Assembly (NCBI GenBank): GCA_022574595.1
Contig: JACZRS010000008.1
Location: 92,919 to 156,918, forward strand
Length of the DNA stretch: 64,000 nt
Reading direction: 5' to 3'
Origin: Planctomycetota bacterium
GTDB taxonomy: Bacteria; Planctomycetota; Phycisphaerae; Phycisphaerales; SM1A02
Positions 51,015 through 59,597 of the stretch are shown piece after piece; within the stretch, counting starts at the first letter, position 1; each line of letters starts with the position of its first letter. The position numbers and the translations under genes were made by a program. The notes beneath the pieces were generated by a model. It had not been told where the DNA came from, made no database searches, and was given only the letters and a program-made list of their open reading frames with translations.

Positions 51015-54000
51015 GTGATTGCGTTCTCCGCAAATACTTTAGCTGCTGTAATTGCATCGTCTATTTTTTCGGGATCTTTTCCACCCGCCTGGGCCATGTT
51101 TGGGCGGCCTCCACCTCCACCACCACAAGCTTTTGCAGCTTCGCGCACCCAGTCGCCCGCTTTTAGTCCCTTTTTAATGAGAGTTTCAGGAACGCACGCG
51201 GCGATCGCAACTTTGGATTCAATTTCATCACCGGTAAATAACATTATTGCAGCTTGATCGTGCTTGGCCCGCACTACATCAAGAGCTGAGCGCAGAGTTT
51301 CTTTATCCGCTCCAAGTAGTTGATCGATAATGATTAGGCCGCTTGCGCTATCTGCAATATCACGCGCTTGGTCCACTGCTCCGGCGCGCGATTCCGCGCG
51401 GGCTTGGCTGCGCAGTTTCTTTATGCGATCTTTTAGTGGTCTTAGACTTTCTTCAATGCTGTGTTGTGCGACTGCGCTAATCGATAGTTGTTCTAATAAT
51501 TTAGTAATCTCTTCATATTCAGAAGTAAGTTCTTTATCGCTGAGATCACCTGCACGTTTAGCTCGGCTTTGAAGATCCTTGCCCGCAGCTTCCGCCGCTA
51601 TTGCAGCTGTGCCTGTTAAAGCAATGATCCTGCGGATGCCCGCAGCTAGTGCGGTTTCGTGTGTGATGATAAATTTCTTTGCTGCGCTTGTATCTGCTAA
51701 ATGTGTTCCGCCACATAGCTCTATGGAAAACTCTTTCCATTGATCGCTTGATGGGTCAGCTAGCACTTCCTTTAAGGGAATCCCCACGCTTACAACGCGC
51801 ACAGGATCGGGATATTTTTCACCAAAGACTGCGCGCAGACTCGAAATACTCTTGGCTTTTTCAAGTGGGACCACTTCATCATAAACCGTTAATTCCTGTT
51901 CGATAGCAGCGTTTACCAAGCGTTCAGCCTTGTCAATTTGCGCTACATCCATCGCATGAGAACTGCTGAAGTCAAATCGCAATCGATCAGGCGCAACCAG
52001 CGAACCTTTTTGATCTTCTTCGGGTCCGATGATTGCTCGCAAAGCATGATTCAACAGATGCGTTGTGGTGTGATTTGAAAGAATTGCTGCGCGCCTGTCA
52101 CGGTTTACTGTAACGATAACTTTGGAGTTACAATGAAGTTTGCCTTCGGTAACGTGGCCGATGTGCAGTACGAAACCTGCAACTGTTTTGGTATCTGTAA
52201 TTCTAAAAGTGCAATCGCCTGTGGCTTCTCTGCCCGAATAACCCCTTCCGGGAGTGTTGCCCAGATCAAAGACATCGGTTTCGATCGAGCCATGATCGCT
52301 AACCTGCCCGCCGGACTCGCTGTAGTGATTTGTGCGATTTAGAATTACCGCTACTTCAGTTCCCACATGTGCATAGTTATCGAGATCCGTGCCGTTGAAG
52401 ATTGCAACGACTTCTGCGCTAAGCGGCTTGGCATCGTATTTATGTTCATCAAGCGTGGGCTGAACATTTAGCTGTTTTAAGCCTGCGAGTATGTCAGGTG
52501 TGAGCGCGTATTGTTGTTTATCATCGCTAGTTGTCTTACGACTTTTTTTGCGTGCTTCAGCCATAAGTTTTTCATAACCAGCTTCATCAACGGTCATGCC
52601 ACGCTCTTGGGCCATTACTCGTGTTAGGTCAATCGGGAAGCCGTAAGTGTCGTGGAGTTTGAACGCGTCATTTGCAGAAACCTCTGGATGAAAATCAGGA
52701 GGCCACTTAGTTTTGTCATATTCCTGCATCAAAGAAGATAATCCATCAGTCGATCGTTTCCAGATTGATTTTTCAACTAATAGATCTCCAATACCATGAT
52801 CTGACATACTATGACCTATGTTATTTACATAACGATTTACGCCCAGATCAAGTGCATCGGCTTCAGCTTGGCCAAACAACTCAATCCCGCGATCGAGAGT
52901 TCTCAAGAATCCTTCTTCCTCATCACGGATAATTGCTGCGACCTTGTCGGGCTTTTCTTTTAGTTCGGGGAATGCTTCGCCGAGTGAATTAACAACCGCA
53001 GGAACTAGCTCGAATAACCATGCCCCTTTAGTTTGCATGGTTTGATGAGCATGACGGACTGCACGTCGAAGTATTCGCCTCAAAACATAGCCGCGGCCTT
53101 CATTGCTCGGATAAGCGCCATCAGTAATAGCAAACGTCAAACAACGAATATGATCCGCAATCACCCGATAAGCGACATCAACCGGATCATCTAGCGAGCC
53201 CTGATAAGAATGCGCACCAGTATGCTTAGTTATGGCATCAAAGATGGGCGTCCATAGATCTGTATCGTAATTGCTCTCAACATTTCGCAAAATGCGCACA
53301 AGACGCTCAAGCCCCATGCCCGTATCAACGTGCTTGGCAGGTAGTGGTGAAAGCGCACCGCCTTGAGCTCTATTATATTGTATAAAAACCAAGTTCCAAA
53401 GTTCGACAACGCGCGGATCATCTGCGTTTACAAGATTGCCACCCGACTTGTCTGGCGTGAAGTCGTAATGTATTTCACTGCACGGCCCGCACGGCCCGGT
53501 CTCGCCCATCTCCCAGAAATTATCTTTTTTGCCCCAGCGTGTGATGTGATCTGCCGGTACAAATTGTTTCCATATTTCTTCAGCCTCGATATCCGGCTCG
53601 GTTCCCTCTGCTTGGCAACCTTCAAATACTGTGACGTGCAAACGATCTTTGTCTAATCCCCACACGTTGGTTAGCAGGTCCCAGGCCCATTCGATCGCTT
53701 CCTTCTTGAAGTAATCGCCAAAGGACCAGTTGCCAAGCATTTCAAAGAATGTGTGGTGGTAATTGTCTTTGCCGACATCTTCGAGATCGTTGTGTTTGCC
53801 GCCCGCTCGAATACATTTTTGAGTATTAACCGCTCGGTTATATTGGCGATCACCGTGGCCGAGGAAAATCTCCTTGAACTGGTTCATCCCCGCATTCGTA
53901 AATAGCAGCGTCGGATCATCGTGCGGCACAACCGGCGAGGAAGGCACAAACGTGTGCCCTTGCTTTTTCTCGAAATACTCGATGAATTCACAGCGAATCT

Positions 54001-54037
54001 GGGCAGCGGTCCGGATTAGTGTGGGATTGGTAGTCAT
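51011..54037 (-). CDS. alaS: Alanyl-tRNA synthetase
   Basis: 1008 residues from the ATG at 54037 (MTTNPTLIRTAAQIRCEF); the frame is open to 54169 but that part is REP sequence. Class II motifs are at the N-terminus (HTFVPSSPVVPHDDPTLLFTNAGMNQFK in parts, MGLERLVRIL). The editing domain has SNHTTTHLLNHAL and ELCGGTHLADTS, the zinc-binding HxxxH and CxxxH. The C-terminal glycine-rich CGGGGGGRPNMAQAGG is intact. It is about 130 residues longer than E. coli AlaS, mainly from insertions near residues 400-530. Divergent from the RAYT-tpiA region. Confidence 0.95.
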   Translation of the reverse strand: MTTNPTLIRTAAQIRCEFIEYFEKKQGHTFVPSSPVVPHDDPTLLFTNAGMNQFKEIFLGHGDRQYNRAVNTQKCIRAGGKHNDLEDVGKDNYHHTFFEMLGNWSFGDYFKKEAIEWAWDLLTNVWGLDKDRLHVTVFEGCQAEGTEPDIEAEEIWKQFVPADHITRWGKKDNFWEMGETGPCGPCSEIHYDFTPDKSGGNLVNADDPRVVELWNLVFIQYNRAQGGALSPLPAKHVDTGMGLERLVRILRNVESNYDTDLWTPIFDAITKHTGAHSYQGSLDDPVDVAYRVIADHIRCLTFAITDGAYPSNEGRGYVLRRILRRAVRHAHQTMQTKGAWLFELVPAVVNSLGEAFPELKEKPDKVAAIIRDEEEGFLRTLDRGIELFGQAEADALDLGVNRYVNNIGHSMSDHGIGDLLVEKSIWKRSTDGLSSLMQEYDKTKWPPDFHPEVSANDAFKLHDTYGFPIDLTRVMAQERGMTVDEAGYEKLMAEARKKSRKTTSDDKQQYALTPDILAGLKQLNVQPTLDEHKYDAKPLSAEVVAIFNGTDLDNYAHVGTEVAVILNRTNHYSESGGQVSDHGSIETDVFDLGNTPGRGYSGREATGDCTFRITDTKTVAGFVLHIGHVTEGKLHCNSKVIVTVNRDRRAAILSNHTTTHLLNHALRAIIGPEEDQKGSLVAPDRLRFDFSSSHAMDVAQIDKAERLVNAAIEQELTVYDEVVPLEKAKSISSLRAVFGEKYPDPVRVVSVGIPLKEVLADPSSDQWKEFSIELCGGTHLADTSAAKKFIITHETALAAGIRRIIALTGTAAIAAEAAGKDLQSRAKRAGDLSDKELTSEYEEITKLLEQLSISAVAQHSIEESLRPLKDRIKKLRSQARAESRAGAVDQARDIADSASGLIIIDQLLGADKETLRSALDVVRAKHDQAAIMLFTGDEIESKVAIAACVPETLIKKGLKAGDWVREAAKACGGGGGGRPNMAQAGGKDPEKIDDAITAAKVFAENAIT

Positions 54038-54077
54038 AAGATGTAAACAGTGTAGGGGCAGGCTTGACCGGTTCAAC

Positions 54078-54177
54078 ATAGGGTCAAGCCCTACGGCTAA
54101 ACGGGGGAAATGTTTAGCCGGCGGGCTTGACCCGCTGCGAGCGCGAGAAGACATGGGGTCAAGCCCCACGGCTAAAC
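54078..54177. repeat. Three family-1 REPs on the left of the RAYT gene
   Basis: Minus copy 54078-54102 (stem GTAGGG/CCCTAT), plus copy 54112-54135 (GCGGG/CCCGC) and minus copy 54154-54177 (TGGGG/CCCCA), each with head GTTTAGCCG and loop CTTGA. A degenerate fourth copy may lie at 54053-54077. The last one starts 8 bases past the transposase stop. Confidence 0.88.
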
Positions 54178-54184
54178 GGGGAAT

Positions 54185-54781
54185 TTATGGTTCAAACGGT
54201 CTTACAAAGCCCCAATTTTGTGGCGGTTTGCCATCCTTGATGGGATTATCATTCACATATTTGATTCGATTGCTTATCGCATGATCATCTTCGAGATATA
54301 CCTTCCAACCAGAGCCTTTACTCCAAGGTGAAGGCACTTTGCCTCGCGCATCTTTGAAGTTAATTAAGGGATGTATCTCCTCAGTAAATAGCCTTAGCGT
54401 AGCTCCACGCTTGAGGTGTGAGATGATTCGTTCTGCTGCCAATGCATGGCGACCTAGCACCAGATGTACATGTTCAGGTAGTATCGCACAAGCATATATG
54501 GGGTAGTCGGATTCACTTGATACTTGTGCAAATCCTCTTGCCACCGCACGCGCTTGTAGACCATTGAAAATCACTAGCGGATATTTCAGTTGTTCTTTCG
54601 CAGCTCTTCTTATTACATAATCGTGAGTCTGATGTGCAACAGATTGCCTTGTTTGCACCTTTGTCGCAGGTCCAAATTGTTGTAAATGTTTAGCATGAAC
54701 TTCGTCGGAGCCGGAACCTCGTGGATCGTTGGGCAGCCAAAAGCCATAGGTTGAGAAGATGATGTGGTATGCGCGAACCAT
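54185..54781 (-). CDS. REP-associated Y1 (IS200-like) transposase, RAYT
   Basis: 198 residues from the ATG at 54781; an ATG at 54817, inside the adjacent REP, would add 12, and the frame further upstream is REP and tpiA antisense. The HUH motif is His104-x-His106 in ILPEHVHLVLGRH. Family segments are MVRAYHIIFSTYGFWLPNDPRG (in part), IKYVNDNP near residue 175 and the PSPWSKGSGWKVYLEDD region. A single catalytic Tyr is expected in the C-terminal helices. The gene is flanked on both sides by REPs with the same head, the mark of RAYT systems, which cleave and move REP sequences as single strands. Confidence 0.88.
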   Translation of the reverse strand: MVRAYHIIFSTYGFWLPNDPRGSGSDEVHAKHLQQFGPATKVQTRQSVAHQTHDYVIRRAAKEQLKYPLVIFNGLQARAVARGFAQVSSESDYPIYACAILPEHVHLVLGRHALAAERIISHLKRGATLRLFTEEIHPLINFKDARGKVPSPWSKGSGWKVYLEDDHAISNRIKYVNDNPIKDGKPPQNWGFVRPFEP

Positions 54782-54816
54782 TTGGGATAATTGTATGCGA
54801 TTCTTCCAATTCGACA

Positions 54817-54873
54817 TGGGGTCAAGCCCCACGGCTAAACGGGGATTTCGTTTAGCCGGCGGGCTTGACCCGC
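54817..54873. repeat. REP pair (BIME-like) on the right of the RAYT gene
   Basis: A minus copy (54817-54840, stem TGGGG/CCCCA) and a plus copy (54850-54873, stem GCGGG/CCCGC), head to head across 9 bases. The tpiA ATG is only 23 bases from the second copy, so it lies in the tpiA leader. Confidence 0.88.
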
Positions 54874-54896
54874 TGTCTTGCGGTACACTGTGATCT

Positions 54897-55667
54897 ATGT
54901 CAACTACTTCGCGCAAACCCTTTGTGGGCGGCAACTGGAAGATGAATACTGATCTGGCATCGGCGGTAGAGCTTGCGGACAACATAGTTGCGGCCTGCGG
55001 CCAATTTACAGAGAAATGTGATATTGCAATATTTCCGCCATTCCCATACCTGCAGGCTGTCGGGCATACGCTGGGCAACCACAATATTTTGTTGGGGGCA
55101 CAGGATGTATATTTTCAGCCAAATGGTGCATATACCGGCGAAGTCAGCACGCAAATGCTACTGGATTTGAATGTCAAGGTAGTACTAATTGGCCATTCCG
55201 AGCGCAGGCATGTGATCCTCGAAGGCGATGATCTGATTAATTCCAAGCTCCTAGCGGTACTCGAAGCTGGCCTATCTGCGGTCCTGTGCGTGGGCGAAAC
55301 TCTAGCTCAAAGAGATGCAGGAGAGACAGATCAGGTGAATGTAAGCCAACTTACATCTGGTCTGAGAAATGTCACAGAAAAGCAAATGCAGCGCGTAACC
55401 ATCGCTTATGAGCCAGTATGGGCGATTGGGACTGGGAAAGTGGCTAAAAAAGAAGATGCTGCTTCCGCCCATGCGGTAATTCGCCAAAGCATTTCCGATT
55501 TATATAGCCCTAATATCGCTCAGCAAACCCGAATCCAGTACGGCGGATCGGTTAATGCAAAGAATGCCAGTGAACTGTTTTTAGAGTCCCAAATCGATGG
55601 TGGCCTGGTGGGAGGAGCCTCGCTCGACTCTGGACAATTCGCGGCTATCGTTCAGGCTGCTATATAG
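54897..55667 (+). CDS. tpiA: Triosephosphate isomerase
   Basis: 256 residues. The N-terminal FVGGNWKMNTDLASAVEL has the catalytic-site Asn-x-Lys, VVLIGHSERRHVI the catalytic His95-type residue, and VTIAYEPVWAIGTGKVA the catalytic Glu with flexible loop 6; the phosphate-binding QYGGSVNAKNASEL and DGGLVGGASLD are also present. It interconverts DHAP and GAP. No strong ribosome site; the leader is a REP pair. secG follows after 29 bases. Confidence 0.97.
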   Translation: MSTTSRKPFVGGNWKMNTDLASAVELADNIVAACGQFTEKCDIAIFPPFPYLQAVGHTLGNHNILLGAQDVYFQPNGAYTGEVSTQMLLDLNVKVVLIGHSERRHVILEGDDLINSKLLAVLEAGLSAVLCVGETLAQRDAGETDQVNVSQLTSGLRNVTEKQMQRVTIAYEPVWAIGTGKVAKKEDAASAHAVIRQSISDLYSPNIAQQTRIQYGGSVNAKNASELFLESQIDGGLVGGASLDSGQFAAIVQAAI

Positions 55668-55696
55668 CTTATGACGGAGTACGAGGTAATCAGCCA

Positions 55697-56215
55697 ATGA
55701 ACACTGCGTTTCTAATAGTTACGATTGCTTTCATGCTAGTTTCACTAGCAATGGTTCTGATCATATTGGTTCAGAGGCCATCGGGAGGCGGTCTTGCAGG
55801 TGCATTCGGCGGAGCGGGCGGGAGCGGTTCTGATACGGTCTTTGGCGGGCGCGTGGGTGATGCACTTACCTGGGCAACCGTTATAGCTTTTGTCTTGTAT
55901 CTAGGATTTGCCATAGCACTGAATTTGCTAGACGAAGTGGGCCCTAGCGTAACAACAACAACCAATACTGGTACATCAACTCAAACTCCTGCAGGTGATT
56001 CAGGTATTGTACCGGTACTAGATGACGATCTGGGTGTAATCCTGGGTGGAGATGATTTTGGAGGGATAGACGATTTTGATCTACCGCCTGCTAAAGATCC
56101 TGTTGATGATGGTAATGACGATAGTGCTGATGATGAAGTAGACACAACCACTAAAGATCCCTCTGATCCTCCTGATTCCCTTGAAACCCCCAATCCCCCA
56201 GGCGGAGATAACTGA
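55697..56215 (+). CDS. secG: Preprotein translocase subunit SecG
   Basis: 172 residues. The first 78 are SecG: TM1 FLIVTIAFMLVSLAMVLIILVQ, RPSGGGLAGAFGGAGGSGSD loop, TM2 WATVIAFVLYLGFAIALNLL. It continues with a roughly 95-residue tail rich in Thr, Asp and Pro that is not part of the standard protein (usual size 70-110). SecG assists SecYE in protein export. tpiA-secG adjacency is common in bacteria. Confidence 0.9.
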   Translation: MNTAFLIVTIAFMLVSLAMVLIILVQRPSGGGLAGAFGGAGGSGSDTVFGGRVGDALTWATVIAFVLYLGFAIALNLLDEVGPSVTTTTNTGTSTQTPAGDSGIVPVLDDDLGVILGGDDFGGIDDFDLPPAKDPVDDGNDDSADDEVDTTTKDPSDPPDSLETPNPPGGDN

Positions 56216-56219
56216 TCCC

Positions 56220-57107
56220 ATGATTCGCTCAATGACGGGTTTTGGGGTAGCTGCTGATGATGATGATGGCGCAAGGTATGTGGTCGAAGTGCGCTCACTT
56301 AACAGCAAGTATTTCAAAGCAATAACTAGATTGCCTGAAGAATTGCAAGGTCTTGAATCTGAAATCGAATCCGCAGTTTCTAAGCGCTTAAATCGCGGCA
56401 GCATCGTTCTTACTGTTCGCTTTGCGGATAGCTCTGCCGACGCTGCAGCACAAATTAATAGTAAAGCTCTCGAAAGTTATCTAAAACAACTCATGGAAGT
56501 TCCGGAGATCGACCATGTCTCAACACGAATCGACCTTGGTGCTTTACTGACACTGCCAGCGGTAATAGTGCCAGGTACCGGAGAACGCATACTAGACCGC
56601 GCTCGGCCTATCCTAACCAGGCTTGTCGCCAGTGCCTGTGATGGCGTCATCTCAATGCGCGCCCGCGAAGGTGAAGCACTACATAAGATCCTTCATACTT
56701 ATTGTCAGAATGTAGCTGATCGGCTTAAGGCAATTGCCAGTCGAGCACCAACTGTTGTCGAGCTTTATCAAAAGCGTCTTCGTGAACGCATTAATACGTT
56801 ACTAGCAGAAAATGGTGGAGCGGTGAAGGATGAGGATCTTATACGCGAGGTGGCGGTTTACGCAGAACGATCGGATATTGCTGAGGAAATTACTCGTCTG
56901 CAATCGCATCTTCAGCAGTTCGCTGAGATTATTGATGCCAATGACGGCGAACCTGCGGGCCGAACCCTTGATTTCTTAAGCCAGGAGATGCTGCGAGAAG
57001 CTAATACTATTGCTGCAAAGTGTTTGGACGCTCAGATCAGTCGCGACATTGTTGAGGTTAAAGGGGCAATTGATAGGATCAAGGAACAGGTCCAAAACGT
57101 CGAGTGA
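56220..57107 (+). CDS. YicC family endoribonuclease
   Basis: 295 residues from the ATG at 56220, four bases after the secG stop. It begins MIRSMTGFGVAADDDDGARYVVEVRSLNSKYFK (the MTGFG and E(V/I)RSxNx(R/K)xF signature) and ends with GRTLDFLSQEMLREANTIAAK and VKGAIDRIKEQVQNVE, as in the YicC/YloC family. E. coli YicC is an RNase that degrades the small RNA RyhB. The central helical part is normal. Co-transcribed with secG by spacing. Confidence 0.92.
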   Translation: MIRSMTGFGVAADDDDGARYVVEVRSLNSKYFKAITRLPEELQGLESEIESAVSKRLNRGSIVLTVRFADSSADAAAQINSKALESYLKQLMEVPEIDHVSTRIDLGALLTLPAVIVPGTGERILDRARPILTRLVASACDGVISMRAREGEALHKILHTYCQNVADRLKAIASRAPTVVELYQKRLRERINTLLAENGGAVKDEDLIREVAVYAERSDIAEEITRLQSHLQQFAEIIDANDGEPAGRTLDFLSQEMLREANTIAAKCLDAQISRDIVEVKGAIDRIKEQVQNVE

Positions 57108-57202
57108 TTAGTAAGAGATTCATAGTTCGCCCTTGCAATATGTGAAAATAAGCATTAACGAGGGGCGAGCCAAGGGGCATAACCCAGGGGGCATAAAGAG
57201 TT

Positions 57203-58306
57203 ATGGGTAAGAGTCAGCCCCACGAGCCGCAACCACATCTCGGTCCGCAAGTCGAACCGCGAACCCAACGTGAACAGTTCCAAACGCACGAACTGGCCAC
57301 TGTTCTTAGCCATTACGATATAGGTGTAATTGAGCAGATCAGAGAGTATCGTAGAGGATCCAGGCGAGCCCCCAAGCTTCGTATTAAAAGTAAAAAAGGA
57401 AATTTTCTACTTAAACGTAGAGCGCCCGGGCGTGATGATCCCTACCGCGTTGCCTTTGCACATAGTCTGCAAATCGTTTTAGCGGAAAACAAATACCCTG
57501 TTCCAGGGTTTGTTGGCACGAACGAAACTAACAATTCCCTCCTGCAACTTAACGGCAGAATCTACGAGCTGTTTCGCTACGTTAAAGGTGATAGATATGG
57601 TAAGACAATAGCGCAAACTCATGATGCAGGTAGGGCGCTTGGGGCGTTACATCGATTACTGTCAGATTTTAAGCCACAGTACGATCCGCCCTTTGGAGCT
57701 TACCATGCCATGCCGGGTATAGATGCTCGATTGACTCAGATTCCCGAAATGGTGATAAGTGCTGAACCAAATGCTGATATTAAAACCCTAAAAAAGACTT
57801 GCGCATTTATCCAGAAAACCTACAACCATGCAGCCAACAAAGTAGAAAAGTTGGGATATCGGACCTGGCCAAGCACAGTAGTTCACGGAGATTGGCATCC
57901 GGGCAATTTGTTATTTAAGGACGGGACAGTGGTAGCGGTATTGGACTTTGATTCCGCCAGGCTGGAATGCGCCATGGCTGATCTGGCCAATGGGGCCTTG
58001 CAGTTTTCTATGAAGATGTCCTGGCCGGATGATCCGGATACTTGGCCCAAAGGCTTGGATTCTGAGCGAATACGGGCCATACTAAGGGGGTATCATGAAA
58101 CCGCCCATCGCCGTCTTACGGACGATGAGATAGCAGCTCTGCCTTGGCTTATGATAGAAGCGCTGATAATGGAGAGCGTTGTGCCCATAGCCGCCACAGG
58201 CAGCTTTGGGCGGATTGCTGGCTCGGCCTTTCTTAACATGGTGGAGCGAGAGTGTCGTTGGCTAATTTCGCGGGCGGATAAGCTGGTGAAGTTCCTTGAA
58301 GATTGA
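57203..58306 (+). CDS. APH-type phosphotransferase
   Basis: 367 residues. After a polar N-terminus (GKSQPHEPQPHLGPQ) comes a kinase-like N-lobe (FLLKRRAPGRDD with the ATP-site Lys) and the catalytic loop VHGDWHPGNLLFKDG, then VAVLDFDSARLECAMADLANG with the Mg-binding Asp. It fits the CotH/homoserine-kinase-II and aminoglycoside phosphotransferase family. The substrate is unknown; an antibiotic-resistance role is not indicated. 95-base spacer after yicC. Confidence 0.82.
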   Translation: MGKSQPHEPQPHLGPQVEPRTQREQFQTHELATVLSHYDIGVIEQIREYRRGSRRAPKLRIKSKKGNFLLKRRAPGRDDPYRVAFAHSLQIVLAENKYPVPGFVGTNETNNSLLQLNGRIYELFRYVKGDRYGKTIAQTHDAGRALGALHRLLSDFKPQYDPPFGAYHAMPGIDARLTQIPEMVISAEPNADIKTLKKTCAFIQKTYNHAANKVEKLGYRTWPSTVVHGDWHPGNLLFKDGTVVAVLDFDSARLECAMADLANGALQFSMKMSWPDDPDTWPKGLDSERIRAILRGYHETAHRRLTDDEIAALPWLMIEALIMESVVPIAATGSFGRIAGSAFLNMVERECRWLISRADKLVKFLED

Positions 58307-58313
58307 TTGAAAT

Positions 58314-59177
58314 ATGAACCGTTGCAATAAACATCCAATCCAGCAAGTGTCATGCCCATGGTCAAGCATGTTGCTTGTGGCAGCAGCGATATTGTTTACT
58401 ACTAGTAGCTTAAATGCTCAGCAACGAAGAGGAATTACATTACCACAACCTAGCATTGAGGAATTAAAACCATTTAGCGGCTTACCAACACAAGAGGAGA
58501 TTTTATCCACTAAAGTTGATGAGAAGATAAAACAAATTGTCGATCAGCTTGACTCGCCAGCATTTACTAGACGAGAAGAAGCAGCGAAACAATTAGTATC
58601 AGAAAACATTAGCCGAAGGCAGATCTGCAAAATACTTTCCGGAAATGATCTCAGCCTCGAGCAGCGACATAGATTAGTCGATTGGCTGCGTAATGATTTA
58701 ATTACAACTCCTCATGCAGCAATAGGTATTGGTGTTCGTAGAACTAGAAATGAAATAATTATCGATAACCTTATTGAAAATCTTCCCGCGACCGAAGTAT
58801 TAGAATATGGCGATCAAATAATTGGCCTTGATGGCTTACCCATAAATCAATGGACCCAATTCTATCAATCTATCAGCTCGAGAAAGCCAGGCGATAAGGT
58901 CACGCTTACAATTAAACGTAGCTTTGAACCCGATGAAAAGGATGATTCTGGGGAACTAGAGGTCCGCGAATTAGACTTTGACATCATTCTTGGTTCTGAT
59001 GAGTTTCTACTAAATAGAGATGGAACAAAGCAGGTGAATTCATTTGTCAAGGGAGCTTTGGCTATAGACATGAAAACAATTGTAAATAGGTACGGCCCAA
59101 AGATCGTGCATATCCAAAGTGAAGAAACATCTCAGAGCGACTTTGAAACTACACAGTTAAAGATAAATAAACAGTAA
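58314..59177 (+). CDS. Secreted PDZ-domain protein
   Basis: 287 residues with a signal peptide (SSMLLVAAAILFTTSSLNAQ). A helical domain (ITRREEAAKQL-like EEAAKQLVSENISRRQICKIL) precedes a PDZ domain at about residues 140-215 (AAIGIGVRRTRNEIIIDNLI, LEYGDQIIGLDGLPINQW, RKPGDKVTLTIKR). No protease motif. Likely a periplasmic scaffold or peptide-binding protein. It is 7 bases after the kinase-like gene. Confidence 0.8.
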   Translation: MNRCNKHPIQQVSCPWSSMLLVAAAILFTTSSLNAQQRRGITLPQPSIEELKPFSGLPTQEEILSTKVDEKIKQIVDQLDSPAFTRREEAAKQLVSENISRRQICKILSGNDLSLEQRHRLVDWLRNDLITTPHAAIGIGVRRTRNEIIIDNLIENLPATEVLEYGDQIIGLDGLPINQWTQFYQSISSRKPGDKVTLTIKRSFEPDEKDDSGELEVRELDFDIILGSDEFLLNRDGTKQVNSFVKGALAIDMKTIVNRYGPKIVHIQSEETSQSDFETTQLKINKQ

Positions 59178-59198
59178 GGGCAAACTGTTCTTTGGCTA

Positions 59199-59597
59199 TT
59201 AAATTAAGTTAATGCCAGTTCCTAGTAGCCAGGCAAGTAATGACAACAAGAATATAGTTAATGCAATCTTTGCCAGACGAGGTACGCGACCGACAGGGCC
59301 GACTGGCAGATAATCTTCACGCTCGCCTACATCCACCTCATCCCAGTCAAGATCAACGGAATCTGCTACGCAATTTTCTAATATCGCCTTTGCCCTCTCC
59401 AAATCCTCTGACTTAACCACAACTGCTGCACCATTAAAAGATGAACTGAGCGACAGTGATCCGGTCCATGCAGGAGACGCTGTTATTACCTTGCACTCAA
59501 TTCCTTCAGAATCTAGAACCGCTGCTTTTGTTTGTGCTTCAAATTCGGTGGCAACAACAGCAACCGGTTCCAGACCTTGGTAATCACTAGAGGTCAT
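59199..59597 (-). CDS. DUF2007-like protein with C-terminal membrane anchor
   Basis: 132 residues. LEPVAVVATEFEAQTKAAVLDSEGIECKV and AVVVKSEDLERAKAIL give the DUF2007 (putative signal-transducing) fold. A C-terminal hydrophobic helix (IALTIFLLSLLAWLLGTGINLI) anchors it. Its start overlaps the stop of the upstream gene by 4 bp (ATGA). Confidence 0.75.
   Translation of the reverse strand: MTSSDYQGLEPVAVVATEFEAQTKAAVLDSEGIECKVITASPAWTGSLSLSSSFNGAAVVVKSEDLERAKAILENCVADSVDLDWDEVDVGEREDYLPVGPVGRVPRLAKIALTIFLLSLLAWLLGTGINLI

Noticed and set aside
54037-54169. Extended N-terminus of alaS
   Set aside because: These 44 codons are REP sequence; the normal AlaS start is the ATG at 54037.
54781-55084. 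Long N-terminal extension of the transposase frame
   Set aside because: The extra 101 codons are the translation of REP DNA and the antisense strand of tpiA.
57203-58306. Aminoglycoside resistance gene
   Set aside because: The APH fold is shared by many metabolic kinases; nothing points to an antibiotic substrate.
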